Of a stretch of 64,000 nucleotides of DNA, positions 39,101 through 50,056 are shown one piece after another. The stretch's first letter is position 1. Each line of letters starts with the position of its first letter. Source of the stretch: Phallusia mammillata (Eukaryota; Chordata; Ascidiacea; Phlebobranchia; Ascidiidae); the NCBI GenBank assembly GCA_003260075.1, contig QLIY01000240.1, positions 120,775 to 184,774 on the forward strand. Reading direction: 5' to 3'. Both the position numbers and the translations under genes were made by a program. The notes beneath the pieces were generated by a model. The model saw nothing but the letters and a program-made list of their open reading frames with translations, was not told where the DNA came from and ran no database searches.

Positions 39101-41125
39101 GCGACAATTGCAGTTTGTTTGTGTAATAAAGCTTTGTTTAACGTGAAATCTTATGCGGCTTTCATAGTGAATAATATTATATTTTTGCGAAAAAAGGTTA
39201 AATTTGAAAGTACGTTCACACAAACTGTGTAACTTTTTTTAACTTCTATATTGGTATTGTAATAGTTTGAAAAGCTTCACGGCCCACCAGAAAGTACGTC
39301 GCGGACCACCAGTGGGCCGCGGCCCACCGGTTGGGAAGCGCTGTACTAGATCATACGGTAAATGTCTTGTCACCAGCTGAGACCTTATAGGTCGAATGCA
39401 GTCATCACTATCTGTAGCTTATTCTGTTGTCTACGTTTCAAAATAAAGATAAATTGCCCCCCCCCCGATCATACGGTAAATGTCTTGTCACCAGCTGAGA
39501 CCTTATAGGTCGAAACAGTCATCACTATCTGTAGCTTATTCTGTTGTCTACGTTTCGAAATAAAGGTAAATTTTGGACCAAAGCAAAAAAGTGCTTTTTC
39601 CAGCAAAAGTAAACGAAGGGCCTATAAATTTTTGTCGTATTCAAATTTTAATTCCGACTTTGGTGCATTTTTTGTAGGGGAGCAACTTATGTCCAGTGGG
39701 CAATGACTGCATGAGTGAGATCGTGTCAGTAATGATTGGCGACGAAGAATGTAATGTGACACGATATGACACCGACCAGATAGAATGCCAACCTCCTGCT
39801 GTCGATATTGGGAAATACCCGGTTGTGGTAAGTTAGTATTGTTTATGAATGACTCTTGATGTTTTTCCCATACTGTTGATTCGGTATGTCACAGAATTTT
39901 TTTCACTTAGTGTAAACTTTTCCGTATTAAAGCGTTTCTTGGCACACATAAATTTAATTGTCGCCCCACTGTATGTTCTGAGGTGAAAGTCTATGTTATA
40001 TTGCAAAATCAACCAGTTTAAATCGACAAACAGTAAAATAATTTGATAGCTTAGCCAGAACTAAGTACTCGATACAGAGCCACACATTTATGTTTTTTAT
40101 GTTAATTGTTGACTGAGCTTTAAAACTGGTATTTCATGGCCAAACATGGTGTGTAAAGGTTTAAATGTAATTTGAACGCATGACTTGATAACCCATGACA
40201 CGGATTGAAAAATAGTAGAAACTGTCTGTATTTTTTTTCAAATCAAAACGCTGTGATAGTTTACATTGAAACAGCTTGCTAAACTTGGACATTTTATCCA
40301 ACTTTAGGTGACTATTGGTGGATACGGAACGCAAGTTGGAAGTCTCGAATATACTCAGGAGGACAAAGAAAACCTGGTGTTGGTCGCTGCGATCGCTATT
40401 CCTCTGTTAATTGTAATTGGATGCCTGGTCTTGTTCGTGGTCTGCATATATCGACGTCGAATGCATGCTAGTGACCAGGAAGTGAAAAACATGCAAGTAC
40501 AGATGAGTGTTATGGAATCAAAAGTCGCCAAAGTTTGTAAAGAAGGTGTGTATTTGTGGCGCGGTTGGTAATAATGTGTTTCAAGTGAAGTTTTCGATGT
40601 CCGCCTGAGACATTTCGGAACTGTACGGTTTGACATCAGATAGTGGTTAAACCAGAGATCGACCCCTGGCACGTGCCAACCGATTTGCGTGTTTATATTG
40701 AAGTAACAATTTAACCCAGGGGTGCCCAACCTTTTTTCACTCGAGATCGACTTTTGAGGTAGTCCAACTCTCGAGATCTACTATTCCAATACAAATTAGC
40801 AAAGACATAGCGAGTACCAGAACAAAGTAACAATTACTACTACAACTATTACTTTTGTAACGTAACAAAGCGCCTACTTATGAACTTCTTAACATATCTT
40901 ATGAATAATTCACACAATAAAGTCATCTATGTACAGCAACGCGTTACAAAGCAACTATGTTAAATAATTTTCTGCAACCCTCGCGATCGACGGGTTGGGC
41001 ACCCCTGATTTAACCTGTTAAACTGTTGTTTTAAGTTTTTATCATGTCTTAAAAGTCAGCCATACATGCACACAACGCCCTACTTTCTCTTGTTTATTGA
41101 TATCTGGTGGCACGTACCACTATTA

Positions 41126-41218
<93 letters not shown>

Positions 41219-43631
41219 AACAAGTAAATTGGCACGCGTCGCCTAAACGGTTGCCGACCCCTGGTTAAAGAGTTGCCTTGACTCACCCAACCTCTTAAGG
41301 AAGGCTTTTATACTTACTGTTAATCGAAGACTGAACGATTTACCTTTTTGGACAGCAACAAAGCAAGCAATACCAAAGTATTAAACACATTAATCCATGG
41401 GTAACTTTTCCTCTAAGGGGTAAATTTCAAATGCTATAGGGTTAAATCTTAGTTAGATAATTTTAAGGGGGGGATGCGGTATAAAGTTTAAATAAAATTT
41501 GGTGGTCAGTTTTAAATTCAAAGTCCACGACAGAAAAATGTTAAGGGCCATTTGTACTTTCATGGACTTAAGTCCTACGCATCTTTCTGAAAATTTCCTG
41601 AATTTCGTCGCTATTTTAGTTAAATCCTATTCCACAACCGCAATGACAGCTTTTTTCACGCAAAAACACAAGCACTGTGTAATAAAATGTTGTTTTGCAG
41701 CATTCGCTGAGCTTCAGACGGATATGAGTGAGCTTGACACAGTAGGCGGTGGTGTGGGAATTCCCTATCTCCATTACAGGGCTTACTTAATGCGTGTTCT
41801 GTTTCCCGACCCTTCTATGGCTGGACATCACAGTTTGCTGATTCCAAATCACTTGGAAAGAAGCGGTAAGGCGTATGTAGAGTCATGTATTTTAGGGCAG
41901 TGTATTTTTCATTACCTTGATGTAAACCAGTGGTCTTTAAACTGTTTGTAGTAGCGGATTCATATTTACAAATTCAGCTAAAGTCTGTGGAACCTCATTT
42001 AGAATTACCCCCTATTTAGAAACCAGAAAATATTTTACTCGTTTAGCATTCACCTTGAAACATCGTATGTGACTCCTTAGGGTTCGGTAAATTCCACGCC
42101 AAACGGGTCCCTTGGGTTGAAATTGGAAAAAGTTCAATTGTGTAAACTTAAAAAATGATAAAACGGCGAAAACTTAGTAGACTCTGGGATAGGCGTATAA
42201 AAAAACTGTTTAAAAAGTTTTCTCGATTTTAACAGACCTTGTGTACCTTGAATTCTTAATATTATAAACACTGACAGTGGAATATCTTATGTGTGGTTGA
42301 AACCAGCTTGTTAAAGTTCCGTCTTTTCTTTACAGATTCTCGTACCAGCAGTACACGGCCCATGCAGCGGGCTCAGCAATCCTTAACCATGGACCACTTT
42401 AACTCTCTTCTCGAAAACAAATGTTTCATGTTGTGTTTTATACGATCCATCGAAAGGCAGAATACGTTTACAATGAAGGATAAGTAAGTCGCGTATAACA
42501 CGTGGTGAAAATATATATATGTGACATAATACCTAATTTTGCTTTTTCAGGGCCAATGTCGCCGGTTTAATTCTAGTGATTCTGCAAAACAGACTGGTCT
42601 ACGCAACGGAGTAAGTATACTAATACGCTGGTCTTTGCTGGATCTTTTTGTTTGATATAAAACTACCTTCCTTATGTTATTAACGTTTCATAAAATACAC
42701 AACGCACCAATTAATGCAAATTGGTATTTAATCAGTTGATGAGATCAACGGCAAATTCGCAAGTCTTGAATGCGCGTTCATACGAAACCTGGTTATAAAA
42801 GATAACACTGTCGCTTTTATACGTAGCTTTTCTGATCGCGTTTCACCTTTTTTGGGTTTAAACTCTTTCTATTTCTCTAAAATTTTGTGAAGGCCCGAAT
42901 TTATGTACCGAACCCCACCCTCCTTCCTAACACGGTTAGATTCTAGGCCCCCTCGACTGGTCCAACCAACGCGTTTAATCATGATCAACCAATTGTGCCC
43001 TCCACTCTTTCGCCCAATAACGCCTTAACGTTGCGCAGCTATTTCCGGCTTGGTGATTGTTCAATGCAATTGTGTCACTTGTTCTTTCACCAAGCGAATT
43101 AAACTACTCAACTCAGTTAGGACACCAATCTGCGTATGTTTAACGCTTACACTAAGCATTAACATTATGTATCAATTTATCGATTTTTGAATTTATGCAG
43201 AATCTTGGAGCAGCTTTTGTCTGAGTTAATTGACAAAAACATGGAAAGCAAAAACCACCCGAAACTTTTACTTCGTCGCACAGAATCAGTGGCTGAAAAA
43301 ATGCTGACTCATTGGTTCAGCATATTACTCCACAGATTTATAGTGGTAAGTAGATTGCAAAAATCTGGTTTCAACAGCATTTTGTCTTCTTCAATCACGA
43401 TTTTTCCTAAGTATAGTACCCATGTTGTCAAGCTAGGTAATAGAAAAGTCTGATGCTATGTATCATATACTGATGTGTCCAGTCTTCTGATTGGTCCAGC
43501 TACCCCATATAAGTTTGCATTCTTAAACAAAATATATCTCAATTTTAGTGCGAGTCTAGGCGAAATCATTTTTTTAGCTCAGAATTTTGAAAACTAAATT
43601 AATATGACACTACTTAAAAATCCGTTACTCC

Positions 43632-43718
<87 letters not shown>

Positions 43719-46700
43719 TAGCTCAGTTGGCAGATCGCGAGTCCCGTAACGACTTCTGTCGTGGGTCCGATCCCACCGCAGACTAGATTTTTCTATCCTA
43801 CGCATTGCACACATGGCAATGTTTGCTGACCGGCAGATTCGTATAAAGCCTGTATTCAGCAAAAAAAATCGGATCGCTGTTGTGAATAAACGCTTCAGGG
43901 CTAATCTCATGTGAATTTATGATCATCTTAACTAACCGCTATTGTAATAGTCTACTATAACCGTTGTGAAATCTTCTAGATATCAACTTCTAATGCCAAC
44001 TTTTGTATTCATTAGGAATGTGCCGGTGAACCACTGTTCATGTTGTACCGAGCCATCAAGCAGCAGGTCGACAAGGGACCGGTTGACATGTTCACCAATG
44101 AAGCGCGTTATTCACTCAGCGAAGATAAACTGCTGCGTCAGACCGTCGAGCATGAAGTCATCGTAAGTTGTTTGTACTTCTTTCATTTCTAAGCTAGACA
44201 TTTTCTCTAGCCAAAATATATGTTACCGTATACATTATATTGATATTAGAGTTGTAAGTCAAGGCTTTTTAGGGCGGGTTCGGGCTTGAGTTGGAATGAA
44301 ACAGACTTGATTCACGCCTGATTTCACACTAGCCATCATTTGTGTCGCCAATTTTGATCAACTATTGGGCCTAATCGGACTTTTTAAATAATGCAATCGG
44401 ATCCGGGACGGGTTTTAGTAGTTTCGGGTTTGATCCAATCCCCCCCCCCTTTGATCAACTATTGGGCCTAATCGGACTTTTTAAATAATGCAATCGGGTT
44501 CGGGCCGGGTTTTAGTAGTTTCGGGTTTGATCCAACCACATCTCTGTTGCCTTCAAAACAAGAAACACAAGCCTTACAAGTTTTTGTCGTACAGCGTTTA
44601 GTTTTTCATATTTTCCACTATCAATTTTGTAGTCAATTTGACAAAAAAAGTTTCAAGCTATGTACATGCGTATTTCTAGCTACGTGCATGCCTATATTGA
44701 TGTGTTTCACACAGCCTTACATCCTATAGATCTTCATGCATTCATCAAGCCGTTACTAACTTTCAGACCAAATTCAGGCTCTAGTTCTTGCCTAATTCGG
44801 TATTAAACACATGCATCTAGCTCTCATCTCCCATAAGTAATAACTCACAAACCCCCCCCCCTTTCACACAGCCTTACATCCTATAGATCTTCATGCATTC
44901 ATCAAGCCGGTAATAACTTTCAGACCAAATTCAGACTCTAGTTCTTGCCTATTTCGGTATTAAACACATGCATCTAGCTCTCATCTCCCATAAGTAATAT
45001 CAGTCGCCCTATTAACTCTTTGTTCATTTTTCACACAGACACTCCGCGTGACGAACTACATGAGCGATCACGACCAGTTCGAATTCGCAGTCAAAGTTCT
45101 CAGCTGTGACTCGGTTTCCCAAGTCCCCCCCCCCCTTTTTCACACAGACACTCCGCGTGACGAATTACATGAGCGATCACGACCAGTTCGAATTCGCAGT
45201 CAAGGTTCTCAGCTGTGACTCGGTTTCCCAAGTTAAACGCAAAGTGCTGGACGTCGCATACATGCATGTGCACTACTCTATGCGACCACAGCCTGAACAC
45301 GTTGACCTTGGTATGAGTTTTCTTACTGGTAGAATCATTATACGCGCTCCCAGATTAATGAAAGCGTCTAATGCAGTGGTTCTTAACATTTTTGTAATGG
45401 TCACCCCTGAGAACAACCATATAATTTTTATTTACCACGTTTAAAAAAAGTTGTTTAAAATACGTCTTTTGAAATAGGTATGTTTGTCGTATGTCGTTAA
45501 TGTGTTGGCATATCATCCTCCTCGGACAAAAAAAGGAAAATAAATGTCTGGAAAGGGTTAATAGTACTGTTTTTATAACATGGCTAGGGGTAACATCGAT
45601 TTAAAACCAAACATTGGGAATAGATTAGGAGTTCTCTGTCCAAAAATAAACAAATTTACCGGGGAAAAAGTGATGTCACGAAGTTATAAGGCCAAAAATA
45701 AAGCCGATTCTCTTGCAAACTAAATACAAATCATGACAAAAGACACAGAATGGCTGTCCTGTACATGATTCAAAGTGACAGCGTTTAACTGAGTATTTTC
45801 TATGTGACAGAATGGCGAAGGCCTGGTCCACTAGGTCCCTTCATTTTACGAGACGAGGACACCACAAATGAAACAGACGAGGATGGAAAGCTCGTTAACA
45901 CTCTTAAACATTACTCGGTGGGTTCCTACATGCTAATGAGTGGTGACTTGCTAAAATGTTCTTTCGCCCCCCCCCCGGCCCGGTCCACTAGGTCCCTTCA
46001 TTTTACGAGACGAGGACACCACAAACGAAACGGACGAGGATGGAAAGCTCGTTAACACTCTTAAACATTACTCGGTGCGTTCCTATGCTAATGAGTGGTG
46101 ACTTGCTAAAATGTTCTTACTCTGCTGATTATATAATAGATATGCAAAGTTGCAAATCCTAATATCCAAAAGTTTATTGGAAAAACTCTAGCTTGATACG
46201 AAAAAATAGATCTGTTTCGGATCAACCGCAGTCTAAACAAAAATGTATTTTTTTAAGTTTCTCTTAAAAGGTATTTAGCCAAATGGTGGTTAAAAATGAA
46301 TGCCAGCAGTATAGTGAGCGATCTTAACTTTTTTCGTGAACACTCCAACCCTATAAAGATTATAAACGGCGTACGTTGTGTTACCATGGTAGTCTATCTT
46401 TTATCAACGAGCGTGCTTTTCTTTATAGGTTGAGGATGGGTCTCAGGTGGCTGTTATTCCGCGTCAAGGCAGCTCAGTGCTCAATTACTCAGCAATGTCG
46501 ACCAACTCGAAGGCGAGCGGCCACAGACACAACGGTAGCGGGAGCAGGTATAAATAATTCATTACATTTTCAGTCGCATGTGCTTAGTTGATTAAACAAC
46601 GCTAAAGTACGTTGCCTTCATTACTGTTGTACATTTCTAAACCTAAGTGTTTTTAAACGCAAAATATTAGGTCTGGCTTTTGACACACTCTAGCCAGTTT

Positions 46701-49700
46701 GTTTCCAACTGAAGTGGTTTTGGGCCCTCTTTACATAAGCTCCTGTAATAACCGTATAGGAGTATTGGGCCTTACCTTAACCCACTAATTGGGCCTTACA
46801 ATATTTTGCACTTCGTTATTTCAGCTTCTTGCGAATATTTCCAATTAGATGTTTGTTTAGATCTAGTTCCCTTGTCGACCTGCTGCTTGATGACTTTTTG
46901 GTAGAACTACTGGCATAACAACTCACAACAGACATACTTTGCGCCCCCCCCCCCACACTCTAGCCAGTTTGTTTCCAACTGAAGTGGTTTTGGGCCCTCT
47001 TCACATAAGCTCCTGTAATAACCTTATAGGAGTATTGGGCCTTACCTTAACCCACTAATTGTGCCTTACAATATTTTGCACTTCGTTATTTCAACTTCTT
47101 GCGAATATTTCCAATTAGATGTTTGTTCAGATCTATGTAGTTCCCTTGTCGACCTGCTGCTTGACGACTTTTTGGTAGAACTACTGACATAAGAACTCAC
47201 AACAGACGTACTTTGCTAAATACTGATAGATGGCGTAAAGAGCATAGATCTTTAAGTGAACAGTGAAACAGGAATAGGGTTAGGAACTGAGTTTTTATGG
47301 TGGATTTTTGTTAGTATGGGCCCCCTTTCCTGAAAATCTATCGGTATTTAGAAAACTTTGTTTGCTAATGTGAGTTCTTACGTTAATAGAATTCCGATTT
47401 TTTTTTAACCAAACGAAAAAATATATAAATATCAATGTGAAGTGAACCTAATATCATTGACTCGGTAGGCTAGGAAATGTATTATAGTACTTTCTATTGA
47501 ATGAACGTACTGTTTATCCTAACCTAACAATTATATTGCAGGCTTTTTAATTCCATGGAGGGCAGCAACACGAGTCTGCCACGATACAAGCAAACTAGTC
47601 GGTCTGGGACACCAACATTGCTCTCAGAAGGAAAGCTGTATCATTTGGTAAGTAATCGCATAGAAATGAGCCTTATTTTCTCCGCTTGCCATCTGTCCTA
47701 ACCCTTGCTTTGTATTATTCCGACAGGTGAAGCAAAATGACCAGGACCAGCGCGAAGGAAATGATCGTGGAAACAAAATGGTTTCCGAAATTTATCTTAC
47801 AAGACTTCTAACCACAAAGGTAGTATATGTGGACTCAAAGTGGCTTTTATGAGAGTTCTTTGGACCATAAGTAAAAGGAAATTGTCTAGGGTCGTTGTTC
47901 AATTTTATTGTTAATTAAGGACCAATGCAACGTGATTGCAAACAGATTTGAACAACAATTAACGAACTTATTTGAAACGTAATGGATTGTATTGTAACTT
48001 TTACAGGTTTTTGATACATTGTACCCTAATTGTTTTTCAACAAAATATGTCTTGATAATACCATCGCGAACACCTTGGAATTTTTCCTAATTTGTTTTTA
48101 CTGGCTAATTTGTAATTTGTATCTATTACTGGCTAATTTGTAACGTTTCATATATTTGCAACAATATTTCATATTTTGCCCTATTTTAACGTGCTGTAAC
48201 GACTTCAAGCTCTATTTTTCTTTTTCCCAGGGCACCATTCAGAAATTCGTCGACGATCTTTTCGAGACGATTTTCAGTGTAACGCAACGTGGTCATGCTT
48301 TACCGCTCGCCGTCAAGCACATGTTCGATTTTCTCGATCACCAAGCTGACATCCACGATATCACAGATCCAGAGATTGTTCATACGTGGAAGAGTAACTG
48401 GTAGGTTCGACCGGGTTATAAGTTACCTGTGTAATGACTTAATCCAGTGCTTCTTAACCAATGACACATGTACCAAAGCAGTTTTCATAACATAGGGTCA
48501 CAAACTCATTTTTAGGCATATTTGTGAAAATGTGCGGTTTGCAATGTTGTGGAATAACAGTTTTACTGCGACACAGCCAAGTCCATAAAAAGGCTGTTAA
48601 TTTCACTTCAGAATTTTTAATAAACCGTTGATATTCTGCACATACTGGTTTACAGTACATTTTCAGTTTTGGCTTTTTAATGGTGCCATGCGAATGATTA
48701 TGCAAATATTTTGTCCATTGTTTCAGCTTAAAAACATCTCGTTTTAGTGAATCAATAGACATGTTAATAATGGGGGTGGGCTAACCCAACTTTGTGCAAG
48801 AATTATCAAGTCCTAGCGCTTCTCTTAATACAAGGTTATGCTACCGGCCCTTTCTAGAAAACCGCCGCTGCAGGCAAAATATTTCGTAGAAACAGCACGA
48901 CGACAATGGCGGACGCACTATTCTACATGGGTTTTGCTACCACAGGACTGTAAGCGGGCCTGAAAAGGGCCCAAACCTGAAAGTACAAGCTTGAAACCGG
49001 GACCAAGCCTTTATTTTTTAACAAAGCCCACAAACAATAGATCTGTATGTAAGTGAGATTGTGGCACAAATGGTACCAATTATGATATCGGGCCCGAACC
49101 TTTTATATTGACTTGAGCCCGAACCCGGCCCGACTTACAACGCTAAGCAACAAAACAACATATTTGCAAAGATTTTTAAAAGATTTACTTTTTTACAGTT
49201 TACCGCTACGATTTTGGGTGAACATGATCAAGAATCCAGAGTTCGTATTTGACATCCACAAATCAGCGATCGTTGACTGTTACTTGTCCGTCATCGCTCA
49301 AGCCTTTATGGATTCCTGCTCAACTGCCGAATATAAATATGGAAAGGACTCTCCTTCCAATAAGCTCCTCTACGCCAAAGATATTCCAAACTACAGGCGC
49401 TGGGTGAAATCGTAAGTTTGTTAGTAGTTTTTTGCTGCAATCTGTCTTAGCATTTTTATCACCATTTTGTGACATGTTTATGTATTTTGTGCAGATATTA
49501 CTCGGACATTACAGAAATGCCAAGGCTTAATCCGAAAAACATGGCCGCTTTTCTGAAAGAAGAATCATACGTAAGTTTAAAGTAAATTTTCCTGTCGCAA
49601 TTGAAGAAAAAACTGCATTTGAAAAAAACAGGCTTCTTGAGACGGTTAACAAAATTTTAGCCTTCAAAATTTCAACAACACTAAAAAAGCAAACCCTTAA

Positions 49701-50056
49701 TGTTTTCCATGTGTTGCTGTTTTTAACCAAATTGGCCAGAGTCGCCTTAAACGTAAAAAGTCAGTCGACAAAGGTATTACATGAGTACAAATTTAAAACA
49801 CTGATTTAACAACACTGAGAAAATCAGCCGTTTTATTAACCAAACCTTTTACCGTTTCTAACATGTTTCGATTTAATTTAAACAGGCCCATTCGGGTGAC
49901 TTCAATACCGTCGCCGCCCTACAGCAGCTGTACGGATATGTTCAAAGGTACTACGACCAAATTCTAGAGTCTCTTATGAACGAACCAGAGGCCATACGTC
50001 AAAAGCTCCCAGAAAGGCTCGAAGGCATTTGCCTACCAAGCAACGGGGCCTCCTGA
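20198..50056 (+). CDS. PLXNA: Plexin-A-type semaphorin receptor
   Basis: A single-pass receptor for semaphorins that signals through a split RasGAP domain. Start: the ATG at 20198 opens a signal peptide ([20 protein letters not shown]); the in-frame ATG at 20168 would put a polar stretch before it. Thirty-three exons give about 1937 aa with consistent phases. Sema plus first PSI: 20198-21304, 21385-21573, 21727-21995, 22062-22173, 22752-22923, 23011-23101. Second PSI and linker: 23284-23398, 29333-29551, 30263-30356. Third PSI: 31296-31480. IPT repeats: 32243-32370, 33494-33614, 34870-35021, 35513-35663, 36684-36881, 36995-37079, 37926-38080, 39678-39827. TM and juxtamembrane: 40308-40545. 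RasGAP and Rho-binding domain: 41701-41865, 42336-42483, 42551-42610, 43201-43345, 44016-44162, 45148-45310, 45811-45917, 46429-46547, 47542-47647, 47727-47819, 48231-48400, 49199-49411, 49495-49570, 49886-50056. A-type signatures: [51 protein letters not shown]. Confidence 0.93.
23199..23398 (+). other. Plexin exon 7 region with duplicated contig end
   Basis: Exon 7 starts CAGATGCATGGCCTGTGTG at about 23171, then breaks into 10 C at 23196-23205. The preceding exon 6 tail and intron 6 are then repeated and exon 7 is read in full at 23284-23398. It encodes the second PSI domain ([20 protein letters not shown]). Confidence 0.85.
26047..26305. mobile_element. hAT MITE in plexin intron 7
   Basis: Left terminus CAGTGGTTCCCAACC and right terminus GGTTGGGGACCACTG are inverted repeats. 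The 8-bp flanks are CATTAGAG and TATTAGAG (7 of 8). It has no coding capacity. Confidence 0.82.
27830..28021 (+). mobile_element. Possible non-LTR retroposon 3' end with (TTGAC)n tail
   Basis: An AATAAAATTT stretch is followed directly by about four and a half TTGAC units at 27998-28021, the form of a LINE-type 3' tail. The upstream 150 bp has no recognisable reverse-transcriptase motif, so the assignment rests on the tail only. Confidence 0.4.
28600..28847. repeat. GTCGGGCC/CAACTCTG hAT-like family, copy A
   Basis: It ends GGGCCAGCTCACAACTCTAG at 28847 and contains AATTCGGCCGTAATTTTC and GGACCTAATTCGGGC. It is interrupted by a contig join at 28655-28665. Its left end is unclear. It is assigned by similarity to the complete copy at 55713-55982. 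Confidence 0.45.
28975..29345 (+). repeat. Tandem copies of the plexin exon 8 acceptor region
   Basis: A unit of roughly 140 bp is repeated so that CAG-AGTTGTCC-TCAAATT occurs at about 29056 (diverged), 29191 and 29331 (the true exon 8 start). Related ACAAAGTTGTCCTCAAA half-copies lie near 29098 and 29237. Each unit includes CAAAACTAT and TTTGCTGTCAAATC. The intronic copies keep pyrimidine tracts, but reading into them meets a stop within a few codons, so they are decoy acceptors. Confidence 0.75.
31028..31230. repeat. GTCGGGCC hAT-like family, copy B
   Basis: It starts CAGACTTGTAAGTCGGGCC and contains TTGATTCGGGCCTGACCTCA, as in the complete copy at 55713. The probable right end is GATTATAACTCTA at about 31230. 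No clean target-site duplication was seen. Confidence 0.5.
31600..31690. other. Plexin exon 10 end repeated after contig join
   Basis: The exon 10 tail GCGGACCAAGTTTGCAGC and its donor recur after the 10-C run at 31641-31650. The true exon is 31296-31480; the second copy is the overlapping contig. A similar short copy of the exon 11 end follows the run at 32515-32524. Confidence 0.85.
31843..32012. mobile_element. Pogo-like MITE copy
   Basis: It contains GGTTAATCCGGACCTTCGCC, TAATTCGGACAAAACTTAAG, ACAAATGATTTGTAATGTG and, inverted, TTTGGTCCAAACGGGTCCGG. The layout matches the copies at 35894 and 61524. Confidence 0.65.
33200..33900. other. Three contig joins around plexin exon 12
   Basis: C runs at 33369-33379, 33707-33716 and 33872-33881 leave exon 12 split into copies. 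The complete exon is 33494-33614. A truncated 5' copy lies at about 33335-33368, and a truncated 3' copy starts right after 33881. The contig at 33717-33871 repeats 32709-32882 and is out of order. Confidence 0.8.
33971..34482. mobile_element. 512-bp hAT MITE rich in TTAGAATTAGA
   Basis: Perfect terminal inverted repeats CAGACTTGGACAACTAGA and TCTAGTTGTCCAAGTCTG are flanked by identical 8-bp CCTGTATC (33963-33970 and 34483-34490). The interior carries many AATTAGATTAGAATTAGA words on both arms. It sits in plexin intron 12. Confidence 0.92.
35894..36073. mobile_element. Pogo-like MITE copy
   Basis: The left arm is CAAACCTAGGTTAATCCGGACC and the right arm is the inverse, GGATTAACCGAAGCCGGTTTAACAGAGGTTTACTG. 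Internally it has TGTCCAGATTAGGCGAAG and GTCCGAATTAGGCGAAG. The CAGTAAACCTC terminus resembles pogo/Tigger-type ends. Confidence 0.65.
38602..38689. repeat. Tandem duplication of 44 bp
   Basis: GCGGTTACCAAACAACGAAA and the following bases to AATGT occur twice head to tail, perfectly. There is no C run between them, so this is a genuine tandem duplication, unlike the contig-join duplications. Confidence 0.85.
38798..39343. mobile_element. 546-bp hAT element with perfect target-site duplication
   Basis: It starts CAGTGCTTCCCAACC and ends GGTTGGGAAGCGCTG. Identical TACTAGAT occurs at 38790-38797 and 39344-39351. GC-rich subterminal blocks (CGGCCCA, GGCCGCGGCCCACC) surround an AT-rich core without a transposase. 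Confidence 0.93.
39361..39425 (-). repeat. Dispersed repeat, TTTCGACC family, inverted copy
   Basis: In reverse complement it reads ATTCGACCTATAAGGTCTCA then GCTGGTGACAAGACATT, like the copies at 8676 and 56395. A second copy after the C run at 39457-39466 is the duplicated contig end. Confidence 0.6.
40653..41263. mobile_element. Outer hAT-like element carrying a nested insertion
   Basis: The right end is GGTTGCCGACCCCTG at 41263 and the left end about CAGAGATCGACCCCTGGCAC at 40653. Both arms share GGCACG(T/C) words. The flanks GTTAAACC and GTTAAAGA match at 6 of 8. It is split by the hAT at 40717-41007 and by an 88-C contig join (41128-41215). Confidence 0.45.
40717..41007. mobile_element. 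291-bp hAT MITE with perfect target-site duplication
   Basis: Ends CAGGGGTGCCCAACC and GGTTGGGCACCCCTG are exact inverse complements. ATTTAACC is identical at 40709-40716 and 41008-41015. It lies in the plexin intron after the transmembrane exon. Confidence 0.94.
43719..43935 (+). mobile_element. tRNA-derived SINE candidate
   Basis: Immediately after the 85-C join comes TAGCTCAGTTGGCAGATCGC (A-box-like) and, about 45 bp on, GGGTCCGATCCCACCGC (B-box-like), in the right order and spacing for a tRNA promoter. A non-tRNA body ends near CGCTTCAGGGCTAATCTCAT and TTATGATCATCTTAACTAA. The tail has a relative at about 14351-14400 (CGCTTCAGGGGTGATCCCAG). The 5' end is lost at the join. Confidence 0.6.
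44247..44546. repeat. GTCGGGCC hAT-like family, copy C
   Basis: It starts TAGAGTTGTAAGTCAAGGC and includes GGGCGGGTTCGGGCTTGAG and ACTTGATTCACGCCTGATTT. Its inner part is duplicated by the contig join at 44440-44449. Confidence 0.5.
45039..46076 (+). other. Plexin exons 25 and 26 each present twice
   Basis: Exon 25 begins at 45039, is cut by 11 C at 45125-45135, and is then read whole at 45148-45310. Exon 26 at 45811-45917 recurs as about 45977-46074 after 10 C at 45967-45976. Coding differences are synonymous (AAC/AAT, AAA/AAG; AAT/AAC, ACA/ACG). This is the Rho-GTPase-binding domain region. Confidence 0.87.
48943..49143. repeat. GTCGGGCC hAT-like family, copy D
   Basis: It starts CAGGACTGTAAGCGGGCCTG and ends GAACCCGGCCCGACTTACAACGCT, roughly inverted repeats. 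It sits in the intron just before plexin exon 31. No target-site duplication was recognised. Confidence 0.55.

Noticed and set aside
45373..45440. CAGTGGTTCTTAACATTTTTG, and similar starts at 48446 (CAGTGCTTCTTAACC) and 41928 (CAGTGGTCTTTAAAC)
   Set aside because: They look like hAT left ends, but no matching right end or target-site duplication was found.
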